A DNA stretch of 13,115 nucleotides from an uncultured Alistipes sp. GTDB taxonomy: Bacteria; Bacteroidota; Bacteroidia; Bacteroidales; Rikenellaceae. This document shows, in pieces, positions 7,001 through 13,115 of the stretch. The notes under the pieces were generated by a model. It had not been told where the DNA came from. It saw only the letters and a program-made list of their open reading frames with translations, and did no database searches. The translations under genes were made by a program, and so were the position numbers. Within the stretch, counting starts at the first letter, position 1; each line of letters opens with the position of its first letter. The stretch is taken from assembly GCA_900769745.1 (NCBI GenBank), contig CAAGHX010000127.1:1-13115 (forward strand), written 5' to 3'.

Positions 7001-7811
7001 TGGCAACGGCAATATCTTGGAGGGTAAGGTATATGTAAGTGTGGATAAGAGAGTGTGGAACGAGGCGGAAGACTTCGTCTGGGAGCGCAACAACAAGACA
7101 AAAGTATTCACATTTGAGGGCAACCCCTCGGCTCGATATGTCAAGATTGTAGTAAGCAAGTCATTGGGCCGATTTGGCTCAGGTAAGGAGTTGTTTATAT
7201 TCAAGGTTCCTAACTCAGAGAGTTACATTCAGGGCGACATAAACAACGACGGTAAGATTGACGCCAACGACCTTACATCATATATGAACTATACGGGTTT
7301 GCGTCAGGGCGACGGCGACTTTGAGGGTTACATCAGTCGTGGCGACATCAATGCCAACGGTTTAATTGATGCCTACGATGTATCTACCGCGGCTACTATG
7401 CTCGACGGAGGAGTTAGAGGTGGCAAGCACATCGATGGCGAGATTTCGATTTCGAGCGACAAGAGCCAATACCGCGCAGGCGACGAGGTGATAATCAAGG
7501 TTAAGGGTGCGGCTCTGGCGGGTGTCAATGCCCTGAGTTTTGCGTTGCCGTATAATCAGCAGGATTACGAATATGTGGGCATTGAGCCTGTGGGTATGCT
7601 CCAGATGGAGAATATGACCAACGACCGTCTGCACACATCAGTCGACAAGGCACTCTACCCGATGTTTGTCAATACGGGCAACAAACCCACAATCGAAGGT
7701 GACGCTACGCTGCTCGTAATAAAATTCCGCGCCAAGCGCGACATTAAGTTCAACCTCAAGGCCACCGATGGCTTTATGGTTGATAAGCAGCTCGGCGTAA
7801 AACAGTTTTAG
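4008..7811 (+). CDS. Secreted multidomain GH31 glycosidase (GH31_18-like) with FN3, discoidin-like, dockerin and cohesin-like modules
   Basis: This 1267-residue exported protein has a signal peptide at 1-23 (ends MALA, then QT). Predicted order is: N-terminal beta-sandwich ~26-245; GH31 (beta/alpha)8 barrel ~255-575; C-terminal beta domains ~580-840; FN3 ~850-925; discoidin (F5/8 C, CBM32-like) ~928-1068; dockerin 1073-1134; cohesin-like sandwich ~1143-1267. The likely nucleophile is D408 in VLKTDVAWVGAG and the acid/base D460 in GIWTGDQSGG. Neither segment has the usual alpha-glucosidase WxDMNE or alpha-xylosidase KTDFGE form. DGWAGTQR (445-452), LFEDGKRY and the 52-residue nucleophile-acid spacing fit the alpha-N-acetylgalactosaminidase subfamily GH31_18 as I recall it, so substrate is inferred, not shown. 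Dockerin loops are GDINNDGKIDANDL (1076-1089) and GDINANGLIDAYDV (1112-1125) with calcium-ligand Asp/Asn in place. No type IX sorting domain is evident. It is transcribed alone from 3952-3982. Confidence 0.9.
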   Translation: MLKKLSLIVVSLYLSAICTMALAQTTTVKSVNKINPTTVEVRFDGGKRMMLDFYGKNIFRVFQDNSGGIIREPEAKPEAQILVDEPRREVGAIEIAEKNGSTIIRTEQIEILLDKGTATMKVTDLATERVALEQLEPLTISDKSVALKLKATANEYFYGGGVQNGRFSHKGKIIAIENQNSWTDGGVASPTPFFWSTNGYGIMWHTFRKGKYDFGATTDNVVALSHEEGYADFFVMVSEKPVALLNDFYQLTGNPVLLPKFGFYQGHLNAYNRDYWAETDKGGVLFEDGKRYKESQQDNGGVKESLNGEKGNYQFSARAVIDRYERYDMPLGWLLPNDGYGAGYGQTETLDGNIQNLKELGDYARQKGVEIGLWTQSDLHPKPEVSALLQRDIVKEVQDAGVRVLKTDVAWVGAGYSFGLNGIADVAQIMPYYGSDARPFIISLDGWAGTQRYAGIWTGDQSGGEWEYIRFHIPTYIGSGLSGQPNISSDMDGIFGGKNLVVNTRDFQWKTFSPMQLNMDGWGANEKYPHALGEPATSLNRWYLKLKAELMPYTYSIAHQSIDDMPMIRAMMLEWPNEHTLGTATRYQFMYGPSLLIAPIYQATASDDKGNDIRNGIYLPEGEWYDYFTGERYEGGRIINYFDAPLWKLPTFVREGAIIPMTEAHNNPSQVDNTLRIYELYPTADNSFEEYDDDGKTEAYRRGEYTTTLIEATLGEKQRVQITINPTQGDFESFEPMKSTLLRVNISREPKRVTAKANSRKVALKQVSSIEELKQGENCYYYEARPDATRLATKDGVLKELQLIKNPVLHIKLAAADTKATTQEVIIDGYEFNIDNSLLAKQGELPQPQFTIDENSVRPYEVTPKWAKIDNADYYEIEFNDMLYSTIKGDSLAFGDLKADTEYSFRLRAVNADGASDWAKCDVRTKRNPLEWAIKDIRGEASTPAQGGASLALLFDFSEAGNIWHTAYGKDALPLEIIADLRSVNSLDKMHYIPRDNAGNGNILEGKVYVSVDKRVWNEAEDFVWERNNKTKVFTFEGNPSARYVKIVVSKSLGRFGSGKELFIFKVPNSESYIQGDINNDGKIDANDLTSYMNYTGLRQGDGDFEGYISRGDINANGLIDAYDVSTAATMLDGGVRGGKHIDGEISISSDKSQYRAGDEVIIKVKGAALAGVNALSFALPYNQQDYEYVGIEPVGMLQMENMTNDRLHTSVDKALYPMFVNTGNKPTIEGDATLLVIKFRAKRDIKFNLKATDGFMVDKQLGVKQF

Positions 7812-7858
7812 ACGAAAATAGAAACCGATAATAGATAAAAAGAGAGTTTATGACAAAT

Positions 7859-7891
7859 AAAAAAGTAGGTTAGAATCTAACCTACTTTTTT
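7859..7891. terminator. Bidirectional intrinsic terminator between GH31 and tRNA-Arg
   Basis: A perfect 14-bp inverted repeat (7859-7872 with 7878-7891) has the core GTAGGTTA/TAACCTAC, six A on one side and six T on the other. The loop is 5 nt, or 3 nt if G7873-C7877 pairs. It serves GH31 on the plus strand (stop at 7811) and the tRNA on the minus strand (3' end at 7893). Confidence 0.9.
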
Positions 7892-7892
7892 G

Positions 7893-7966
7893 TGATTCCG
7901 GCGGGATTCGAACCCACGACCCACAGCTTAGAAGGCTGTTGCTCTATCCAACTGAGCTACGGAACC
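7893..7966 (-). tRNA. tRNA-Arg (anticodon TCT, reads AGA)
   Basis: The 74-nt cloverleaf reads on the minus strand from GGTTCCG. The acceptor stem pairs GGTTCCG with CGGAATC (one G-U), followed by discriminator A. The D stem is GCTC/GAGC, the anticodon stem ACAGC/GCTGT with loop CTTCTAA, and the T arm GTGGG-TTCGAAT-CCCGC. The anticodon TCT lies at 7930-7932. The 3' CCA is not encoded (CAA follows), so it must be added after transcription. It has its own promoter at 8001-8032 and a terminator immediately downstream. Confidence 0.97.
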
Positions 7967-7974
7967 ATCAACAA

Positions 7975-7990
7975 ACCTCGTTTGCGAGGT
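7975..7990 (-). other. Leader hairpin just upstream of the tRNA
   Basis: On the minus strand ACCTCG-CAAA-CGAGGT forms a 6-bp stem with a 4-nt loop ending 8 bp before the mature tRNA 5' end, followed by TTGTTGAT. It lies inside the predicted tRNA precursor leader. It could be a 5' processing landmark or a weak terminator for read-through from the his operon. The T tail is poor, so terminator function is doubtful. Confidence 0.4.
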
Positions 7991-8000
7991 ATTTGCGGTG

Positions 8001-8032
8001 CAAAAATAAATCATTTATTTCTTTTATCCAAA
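8001..8032 (-). promoter_or_regulatory. Promoter of tRNA-Arg
   Basis: On the minus strand, TTTG (8032-8029) and TATTTTTG (8008-8001) are separated by 20 bp, matching the Bacteroidota consensus. Transcription should start near 7994-7997, leaving a leader of about 30 nt before the tRNA. It lies in the gap after hisIE, so the tRNA need not depend on the his operon. Confidence 0.75.
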
Positions 8033-8076
8033 ATAAATTACCATTTCCGCACGCTATTCCTAATTTTAGGAGTTTT

Positions 8077-8679
8077 TTAGCGATGTCTGAGGGCCAGCTC
8101 GCGCTCCATATCCTCTATCGAGCAACCCATCTGCTCCATCAATACAAGCAGGTGATAGATCATATCCGAAGCCTCGTAGATAAATCTGTCGCGGTTGCCA
8201 TCGACCGCCTCCACAACGCTCTCAACGGCCTCCTCGCCCACTTTCTGCGCGATTTTCTTCACGCCCTTTATAAAGAGTTTGGTTGTATAAGAGCCCTCTG
8301 GCATATCGCGGTGGCGCTGCTGCACAACGCTCTGCAGGTGGCGGATAAAGCCCTCCTCCTCGGGTGTGTCGAAGCAGCTTGTAGTGCCACGATGGCAGGT
8401 TGGGCCGATAGGGTTGGCCTTCACAAGCAGAGTGTCGCTATCGCAGTCGGCATACATCGACACCACATTCAGGAAGTGGCCACTTGTCTCGCCCTTGGTC
8501 CACAACGTATTGCGTGTGCGAGAGTAGAAGGTCACCTTACCCTCAGCCACAGTTTTGTCGAAAGCCTCGCGGTTCATATAACCGAGCATCAGCACCTTCA
8601 ACGTAACGGCATCCTGCACGATGACAGGCAACAGGCCATCGGCACACTTATCGAGTTTGAAATCATCGAACTTTAGCAT
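8077..8679 (-). CDS. hisIE: Bifunctional phosphoribosyl-AMP cyclohydrolase / phosphoribosyl-ATP pyrophosphatase
   Basis: This 200-residue fused enzyme catalyses two steps after HisG: pyrophosphate removal from PR-ATP (HisE part) and hydrolytic opening of the PR-AMP adenine ring to ProFAR (HisI part). The HisI domain is residues 1-~108, with YMNREAF (34-40), FYSRTRNTLWTKGETSGH (51-68), the magnesium-binding Asp cluster ADCDSD (77-82) and zinc cysteines expected at C79, C95 and C102. The HisE domain is ~112-200, with YTTKLFIKGVKKIAQKVGEE (131-150), then E153 and the EASDMIYHLLVL helix (169-180) supplying the acidic metal ligands. Length is normal for the fusion. It is the last gene of the his operon, and its ATG overlaps the hisF stop by 7 bp. 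No clear terminator follows on the minus strand before the tRNA promoter. Confidence 0.97.
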   Translation of the reverse strand: MLKFDDFKLDKCADGLLPVIVQDAVTLKVLMLGYMNREAFDKTVAEGKVTFYSRTRNTLWTKGETSGHFLNVVSMYADCDSDTLLVKANPIGPTCHRGTTSCFDTPEEEGFIRHLQSVVQQRHRDMPEGSYTTKLFIKGVKKIAQKVGEEAVESVVEAVDGNRDRFIYEASDMIYHLLVLMEQMGCSIEDMERELALRHR

Positions 8680-9431
8680 CTTACATCAATATTTAATCGT
8701 TTCAACTCCGTTTTCAAATCGCCCACAGTAATCTCTCCAAAGTGGAAGATACTTGCGGCCAAAGCGGCATCGGCCTTGCCCTTAGTGAGCACATCGGCAA
8801 TATCGGCCACCGAGCCAGCGCCACCCGAAGCGATAATAGGGATAGATATATGTTCCGAGAGCGCGGCAAAGGTCTCGCAGGGATAACCCGAACGGGTACC
8901 ATCGTGGTTCATCGAGGTAAAGAGAATCTCGCCCGCACCACGCTCCTGCGCCTCGCGAGCCCACGAGAAGAGCTCCTTATCGCTTGGTCGGCTACCGCCA
9001 TGAGTTGTGGCACGCCACACACCATCCTCCATCTGGCGGGCATCGATGGCAACAACCACAAACTGACTACCATAGCGCGCTGCAATAGAGTCAATCAGCG
9101 ATGGATTGGCGATAGCTGCGCTATTGATTGAAATCTTATCGGCACCCGCATCTAGCAAACGCGAAGCATCGTCGAGCGACGAGATACCGCCACCCACAGT
9201 AAATGGGATATTGATACCATCGGCTATGCGCTCCACCAGTTTGGTGAATGTATTGCGGCCCTCCTTCGTTGCGCTGATATCGAGATAAACCAGCTCATCG
9301 GCTCCACTGCGAGCATAGTACTGGCCCAGCTCCACAGCATCACCCACATCGCGCAAATCGACGAAATTCACGCCCTTAACCGTGCGGCCCTCCTTTACAT
9401 CAAGGCAGGGAATTATGCGTTTAGCAACCAT
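8673..9431 (-). CDS. hisF: Imidazole glycerol phosphate synthase, cyclase subunit
   Basis: HisF, 252 residues, is the (beta/alpha)8 subunit that uses ammonia delivered by HisH to convert PRFAR into imidazole glycerol phosphate and AICAR, the latter feeding purine synthesis. The catalytic pair is in the canonical positions: D11 in RIIPCLDVKEG and D130 in VVVAIDAR. Phosphate-binding loops FTVGGGISS (77-85) and ASGGAGS (201-207) are intact. The start cannot be moved downstream, because the IIPCLD strand must be kept, so the 19-bp overlap with the end of hisA is real. It also overlaps hisIE by 7 bp, which suggests translational coupling. Confidence 0.98.
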   Translation of the reverse strand: MVAKRIIPCLDVKEGRTVKGVNFVDLRDVGDAVELGQYYARSGADELVYLDISATKEGRNTFTKLVERIADGINIPFTVGGGISSLDDASRLLDAGADKISINSAAIANPSLIDSIAARYGSQFVVVAIDARQMEDGVWRATTHGGSRPSDKELFSWAREAQERGAGEILFTSMNHDGTRSGYPCETFAALSEHISIPIIASGGAGSVADIADVLTKGKADAALAASIFHFGEITVGDLKTELKRLNIDVRC

Positions 9432-10141
9432 CGCTCAATATCTTTTAGGGTTATACGATTCTCATAAATTGCCTTGCCAACAATCACCTTGCGCAGCTGC
9501 AACTCGTTGAGTTTTTCGATGTCGGCCATCGAGCTGATACCGCCTGAAACGGTGAAATCAACACCATCGTAACGGCTCTGCAAATCGGTGTAGAGCTCAA
9601 ACGATGGGCCTTGCAACATACCATCCTTGGTGATGTCGGTGCAGATAACCTGGCTTAGGCCGTGAGGCAGGAAACCATCGACAAGCTCCTCGATGCCGAC
9701 GCCCAAATCCTCCAACCAGCCGTTTACCGACACCTTGCCCTCGCGCACATCGGCACCAAGCACCATCTTCTCGCCACCAAACATATCGAGCCACTCGGCA
9801 AAGAGCTCGGGCGTACGGGCAGCCACACTGCCGACGATGGCATAGTTTGCACCATAATCAAACAGGGCTCTGAGCGACTCCTCGCTCTTGATACCACCGC
9901 CCCACTCTATCTCGACCGATGCGCCAACGGCCATCTTCTCCAGAGTCTTCAAATTCTTGGGCGAAGAGGACTTTGCACCATCCAAATCGACAACGTGGAT
10001 GCGCTTGATACCACAATCGGCATAACGCTTGGCCATATCCACCGGCGAAGCATCATAGACCTTAGAGCGGGCATAATCGCCCTGCGAAAGGCGCACGCAA
10101 CGGCCATCAATAATATCTATTGCAGGAATTATCTCTATCAT
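9413..10141 (-). CDS. hisA: ProFAR isomerase (phosphoribosylformimino-AICAR-phosphate isomerase)
   Basis: HisA, 242 residues, performs the Amadori rearrangement of ProFAR to PRFAR, just before the HisFH step. It is a (beta/alpha)8 barrel homologous to HisF. Expected catalytic residues are present: D9 in IIPAIDIIDG, D131 in LGADVREG, and the TDITKDGM segment (168-175). Phosphate-binding glycines are at WGGGI (80-84) and SGGIS. Its ATG shares ATGA with the hisH stop (4-bp overlap, 10138-10141), and its end overlaps hisF by 19 bp. Nothing is missing or unusual in the protein. Confidence 0.98.
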   Translation of the reverse strand: MIEIIPAIDIIDGRCVRLSQGDYARSKVYDASPVDMAKRYADCGIKRIHVVDLDGAKSSSPKNLKTLEKMAVGASVEIEWGGGIKSEESLRALFDYGANYAIVGSVAARTPELFAEWLDMFGGEKMVLGADVREGKVSVNGWLEDLGVGIEELVDGFLPHGLSQVICTDITKDGMLQGPSFELYTDLQSRYDGVDFTVSGGISSMADIEKLNELQLRKVIVGKAIYENRITLKDIERWLLNA

Positions 10142-10722
10142 AACTTCAAGAAGTTTTCAATTATACGCTCGCCCACGTCGCCACTCTTCTCGGGGTGGAA
10201 CTGCGTGCCGTAGAAATTCTCGTATTTCAGAGCTGCGCTGAACATCACGCCGTGACGTGTCGTAGCAATCGTGTCGGGGCAAAGCTCGGGATAGTAAGAG
10301 TGGACAAAATAGACATACTCGCCACCCAAGATACCCTTGAAGAGCTTCGACTCGAGGTTACCAATCTGATTCCAGCCCATATGTGGCACCTTCACATCGC
10401 CCTCAGCCTTGAAGCGCTTAACTCTGGCATCGAAGATATTGAGGCAGTCGCAGTCGCCCTCCTCGCTGTGGCGGCACATAACCTGCATACCCACGCAGAT
10501 ACCCAACACAGGGCGGCGAAGCGAGCGAATAACCTGCACCAAATCGGCCTTACGCAGATTCTCCATAGCCTCGGCAGCATTGCCTACGCCCGGAAGCAGC
10601 ACTCTGTCGGCAGAGCGGATAACATCGGCATCGGCCGTAACGGTAAACTCGGCACCCAATCGCTTGAGCGCATTCTCCACAGAGCGGAGATTACCCATTT
10701 TATAATCTATTATCGCTATCAT
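10138..10722 (-). CDS. hisH: Imidazole glycerol phosphate synthase, glutaminase subunit
   Basis: HisH, 194 residues, is a class I glutamine amidotransferase that releases ammonia from glutamine and channels it into the HisF barrel. The catalytic triad is complete: nucleophile C76 in GICVGMQ, H176 and E178 in QFHPEKSGD. The oxyanion-hole PGVG strand is at 44-47 and the interface segment HMGWNQI at 114-120. The position after the nucleophilic Cys is Val where Leu is common (GICLGMQ), a conservative change. It follows hisB by an 11-bp gap and overlaps hisA by 4 bp, so the two synthase subunits flank hisA in the operon. Confidence 0.98.
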   Translation of the reverse strand: MIAIIDYKMGNLRSVENALKRLGAEFTVTADADVIRSADRVLLPGVGNAAEAMENLRKADLVQVIRSLRRPVLGICVGMQVMCRHSEEGDCDCLNIFDARVKRFKAEGDVKVPHMGWNQIGNLESKLFKGILGGEYVYFVHSYYPELCPDTIATTRHGVMFSAALKYENFYGTQFHPEKSGDVGERIIENFLKL

Positions 10723-10733
10723 AACTATTCCTT

Positions 10734-11861
10734 TTACAACACACCTTTGCTTGATGGCAAGCTATACGAAAATACATCGCGGCGAACGGCCATCTTCAAC
10801 GCACGTGCAAAGGCCTTGAACACACCCTCGATAAGGTGGTGGTTATTCTCGCCCTGCGCCTCGATGTGCAGGTTGCAACGCATAGCCACGCACAACGACT
10901 TGAAGAAGTGCTTGAACATCTCGGTTGGCACGTCGCCCACTCTCTCGCGAGTAAATGGTACATCCCACACAAAATCGGCACGACCACCAAAGTCAATCAA
11001 CACCATAGCCTTGCACTCGTCCATAGGAAGCACAAAACCATAGCGGTCGATGCCTCGCTTCGAGCCCAGGGCCTGCAAGATGGCCTCACCCAAGGCGATA
11101 GCCACATCCTCCATAGTGTGGTGCTCATCAACCTCCAAATCGCCCTTACACATCACATTGAGCGACATACCCGAGTGGTGAACAATCTGGTTGAGCATAT
11201 GGTCAAAAAACTTGAGGCCAGTATCTACTCCCGACTCGCCCTTACCATCGAGGTCGAGCTCGATGCGGATATCGGTCTCCGAGGTCTTGCGCTCGATTAC
11301 GGCACGACGCTCGGTCTGACGCAGGAACTCAGCCACCTCTGCCCAACGATGAGTGCAGAGCACACAGGTCGAAGCGAAAGCCTTGCCTTCGAGCATCTCG
11401 GCACCCACCTCGCGTGGCTGCAACAAGATAGCCTTAGCACCGAGGTTATAGGCCAACTCCACATCGGTTAAGCGGTCGCCAATCACATAGCTTGCCGCCA
11501 TATCGTACTCGCCTGAGAGATACTTACCAAACATACCCGTACCCGGTTTGCGAGTAGGAGCATTCTCTTGTGGGAAGGTTGGGTCGATAAGCTGGTCGTC
11601 GAAAAAAACGCCCTCGCCCGCCAACGTGCGCAACATCTTGGTATGAGCAGGCCAGAAGGTCTCCTCGGGGAAAGCCTCTGTACCCAGACCATCTTGATTC
11701 GATGCCATCACAAGCTCATAGTCGAGCTCCGACACCGACTTCAGTCCCGAAATTGCACCCGCAACAAACTCCAGCTTTTCGAGCGAATCAACCTGATAAT
11801 CAACAGGTGGCTCGACGATGATTGTGCCGTCACGATCGACAAATAGTGCTCTCTTACTCAT
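10734..11861 (-). CDS. hisB: Bifunctional histidinol-phosphatase / imidazoleglycerol-phosphate dehydratase
   Basis: The two-domain enzyme has 375 residues from the ATG at 11859-11861. I prefer this start to an in-frame TTG nine bases upstream, because MSKRALFVDRDG fits the family N-terminus. The HAD phosphatase domain is ~1-170 with nucleophile D9 and acid D11 in FVDRDGT, and the metal-binding VIGDRLTDVELA near 126-137. The dehydratase (IGPD) domain is ~186-375 with its manganese-binding histidine motifs FFDHMLNQIVHH (218-229), DEHHTMED (245-252) and NNHHLIEG (339-346). In the phosphatase part, the Cys/His zinc loop known from E. coli HisB is replaced by LIDPTFPQENAPTRKPG (91-107) with no Cys or His. 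The start overlaps the hisC stop by 8 bp. Confidence 0.96.
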   Translation of the reverse strand: MSKRALFVDRDGTIIVEPPVDYQVDSLEKLEFVAGAISGLKSVSELDYELVMASNQDGLGTEAFPEETFWPAHTKMLRTLAGEGVFFDDQLIDPTFPQENAPTRKPGTGMFGKYLSGEYDMAASYVIGDRLTDVELAYNLGAKAILLQPREVGAEMLEGKAFASTCVLCTHRWAEVAEFLRQTERRAVIERKTSETDIRIELDLDGKGESGVDTGLKFFDHMLNQIVHHSGMSLNVMCKGDLEVDEHHTMEDVAIALGEAILQALGSKRGIDRYGFVLPMDECKAMVLIDFGGRADFVWDVPFTRERVGDVPTEMFKHFFKSLCVAMRCNLHIEAQGENNHHLIEGVFKAFARALKMAVRRDVFSYSLPSSKGVL

Positions 11862-12888
11862 ATCTCTCAAGTGATTTAATCAGTTTCTCATTCTCCTCCT
11901 TAGTGCCGATTGTGATGCGCAGGCAACCCTCGCAGCCACGCACACGATTGCGGTTGCGAACGATGATTCCATCGGCTATAAGGTGCTCATAGATGGCATC
12001 GGCATCATCGACCTTCGTAAGCACGAAGTTTGCATCGCTGGGATATACCTTGCCAACAAACGGCATCTGGGCCAACTTCTCGGCCACAACGCCTCGCTGC
12101 TCAACAATCTCGGCTACCTTATCGTCGATAGGCTCATCGAGTAGCTGCTCAACAATCTGCAAGGCCGCTTTGTTGATGTTGTAGGGATATTTCACCTGCG
12201 ACATAATCTCCACTACCCTGCTGTCGGCCAGAGCCAAGCCCAAACGCAAACCCGCCATGGCCCACGCCTTCGACATAGTCTGCAGAACAACGATATTTGG
12301 GTATCGCTCAATCTCGCTCTTCAGGCTCTCCGCCTCAGCAAAATCTATGTATGCCTCATCGACTATAAGCATACCCTCGAACTCCTCAGCCAGGCGCAAG
12401 ATATCCTTGCGTGGGAACGAATTGCCTGTCGGATTGTTGGGCGAGCAGATAAACATCAGCTTAGTATGCTCGTCGCACTCAGCCAGCAGAGCATCTACGG
12501 GTAGTGAGAAATCTTCGCCAAGCTGCACCTCGCGCATCTCGATATTGTTGATGGCCGCCGAAACCTTATACATTCCATAGCTTGGGGCGATAGCCACTGC
12601 ATTATCCTGCGCAGGCTCACAAAAGACCCTAAACATCAAGTCGATGGCCTCATCGCTACCGTTGCCGACAAATATATTCTTCGCCCCGACGCCCTTAATC
12701 TGCGAAAGGCGAGCCTTCAGGCTCTTCTGATGAGGGTCGGGGTAGCGGTTATATCCATTCTCGTATGGGCTCTCGTTAGCGTCCAGAAATACGCCCAACT
12801 CACCCTGATACTCATCTCTTGCGGTTGAGTATGGCGACAGAGCAGCTATATTGGCTCTAATGAGGGATTCTATTGTTACTCTTTTCAT
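11854..12888 (-). CDS. hisC: Histidinol-phosphate aminotransferase
   Basis: HisC, 344 residues, is a PLP-dependent class I/II (fold type I) aminotransferase that converts imidazole acetol phosphate and glutamate to histidinol phosphate. The Schiff-base lysine is K207 in TMSKAWAMAGLRLG, D177 and Y180 of VDEAYIDF contact PLP, and SPNNPTG (149-155) holds the usual cofactor-binding Asn. The N-terminal LDANESPYE and RYPD blocks are typical of HisC. Length is normal. The ATG lies 3 bp after the hisD stop. Its product is the substrate of the HisB phosphatase encoded next. Confidence 0.97.
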   Translation of the reverse strand: MKRVTIESLIRANIAALSPYSTARDEYQGELGVFLDANESPYENGYNRYPDPHQKSLKARLSQIKGVGAKNIFVGNGSDEAIDLMFRVFCEPAQDNAVAIAPSYGMYKVSAAINNIEMREVQLGEDFSLPVDALLAECDEHTKLMFICSPNNPTGNSFPRKDILRLAEEFEGMLIVDEAYIDFAEAESLKSEIERYPNIVVLQTMSKAWAMAGLRLGLALADSRVVEIMSQVKYPYNINKAALQIVEQLLDEPIDDKVAEIVEQRGVVAEKLAQMPFVGKVYPSDANFVLTKVDDADAIYEHLIADGIIVRNRNRVRGCEGCLRITIGTKEENEKLIKSLERYE

Positions 12889-12891
12889 AAC

Positions 12892-13115
12892 TTACAGTTT
12901 ATTTATTCTCACCTTTACGGCGTTGGCGTGCGCCTGCAAACCCTCAGCCTCGGCCATAGCCACGATGGTAGGGGCAAGCGATTCGATACCCTCTTTCGAG
13001 AGCTCCTGAATGGTCATCTTACGCATAAAGCTGTCGATATTCACGCCACTGCACGAGTGCGCCCAACCCGATGTAGGAAGGGTGTGATTTGTACCCGAAG
13101 CGTAGTCGCCAGCAC
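12892..13115 (-). CDS. hisD: Histidinol dehydrogenase, C-terminal fragment (5' end outside window)
   Basis: On the minus strand the frame is open from the right edge to TAA (12894-12892) and gives about 74 residues. It includes GDYASGTNHTLPTSGWAHS, SGVNIDSFMRKMTIQEL and the closing GLQAHANAVKVRINKL. DYASGTNHTLPT is a hallmark of HisD, and the His of AHANAV corresponds to the conserved zinc-ligand histidine near the C-terminus. HisD catalyses the two NAD-dependent oxidations of histidinol to histidine. Only about the last sixth of a normal HisD is present. It is the most upstream his gene visible; hisG and the operon promoter are presumably to the right. Confidence 0.96.
   Translation of the reverse strand, partial: AGDYASGTNHTLPTSGWAHSCSGVNIDSFMRKMTIQELSKEGIESLAPTIVAMAEAEGLQAHANAVKVRINKL

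Noticed and set aside
8004..8020. Inverted repeat AAATAAA-TCA-TTTATTT as a his terminator
   Set aside because: The stem is entirely A/T and overlaps the tRNA promoter -7 box and spacer; it is most simply explained by the AT-rich promoter.
7939..8676. A 245-codon open frame on the plus strand
   Set aside because: It runs across the tRNA and antisense to hisIE, which has intact catalytic motifs. It is a codon-bias shadow.
10195..11043. A 282-codon open frame on the plus strand
   Set aside because: It is antisense to hisH and hisB with no domain signature, and both his genes are clearly coding.
11862..11870. TTG start for hisB nine bases upstream of the ATG
   Set aside because: The added residues MRD are not part of the family N-terminus, and an ATG directly before SKRALFVDRDG fits better.

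Overview
The window looks like chromosomal DNA of a gut-type Bacteroidales bacterium (phylum Bacteroidota). The evidence is secreted GH92 and GH31 glycoside hydrolases with signal peptides ending in AQ, promoter elements matching the Bacteroidota pattern TTTG-N19/20-TAnnTTTG, little sign of Shine-Dalgarno sequences, and a HisB with a Bacteroidota-like N-terminal loop. The genus cannot be fixed from this sequence.

Layout: (1) 1-201, + strand, the 3' end of a FAD-dependent oxidoreductase. It converges across a bidirectional terminator on (2) 286-2628, - strand, a secreted GH92 exo-alpha-mannosidase. (3) 2629-3111 is a divergent gap of about 480 bp without a recognisable gene. It holds a candidate GH92 promoter, a 14-bp tandem repeat, two terminator-like hairpins and a strong promoter for (4) 3112-3858, + strand, a TauE/SafE-family (TSUP) membrane transporter. 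(5) 4008-7811, + strand, is a large secreted multidomain GH31 enzyme whose active-site motifs resemble alpha-N-acetylgalactosaminidases (subfamily GH31_18). It carries FN3, discoidin-like, dockerin and cohesin-like modules, and its promoter core is covered by a palindrome. (6) A second bidirectional terminator separates GH31 from a convergent tRNA-Arg(TCT), 7893-7966, - strand, which has its own promoter. (7) 8077-13115, - strand, is a compact histidine biosynthesis operon read hisD(partial)-hisC-hisB-hisH-hisA-hisF-hisIE. Its genes overlap or lie within 11 bp of each other; its promoter and probably hisG lie beyond the right edge.

The his genes cover the steps from PR-ATP to histidine, apart from the first step (HisG), which is not in view. 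HisIE makes ProFAR, HisA makes PRFAR, HisFH makes IGP and AICAR, HisB dehydrates IGP and dephosphorylates histidinol phosphate, HisC transaminates, and HisD oxidises histidinol. The left half looks like a small glycan-foraging neighbourhood: GH92 would trim alpha-mannose from N-glycans or mannan, and GH31 may act on alpha-linked GalNAc or other hexoses of host glycans. No SusC/SusD pair or regulator is in view, so it is not a classical polysaccharide utilisation locus within these limits.

Most of the window is ordinary. The items most worth following up are the GH31 protein that carries adjacent dockerin and cohesin-like modules, the palindrome over its promoter, and the unexplained hairpins in the 2629-3111 gap.
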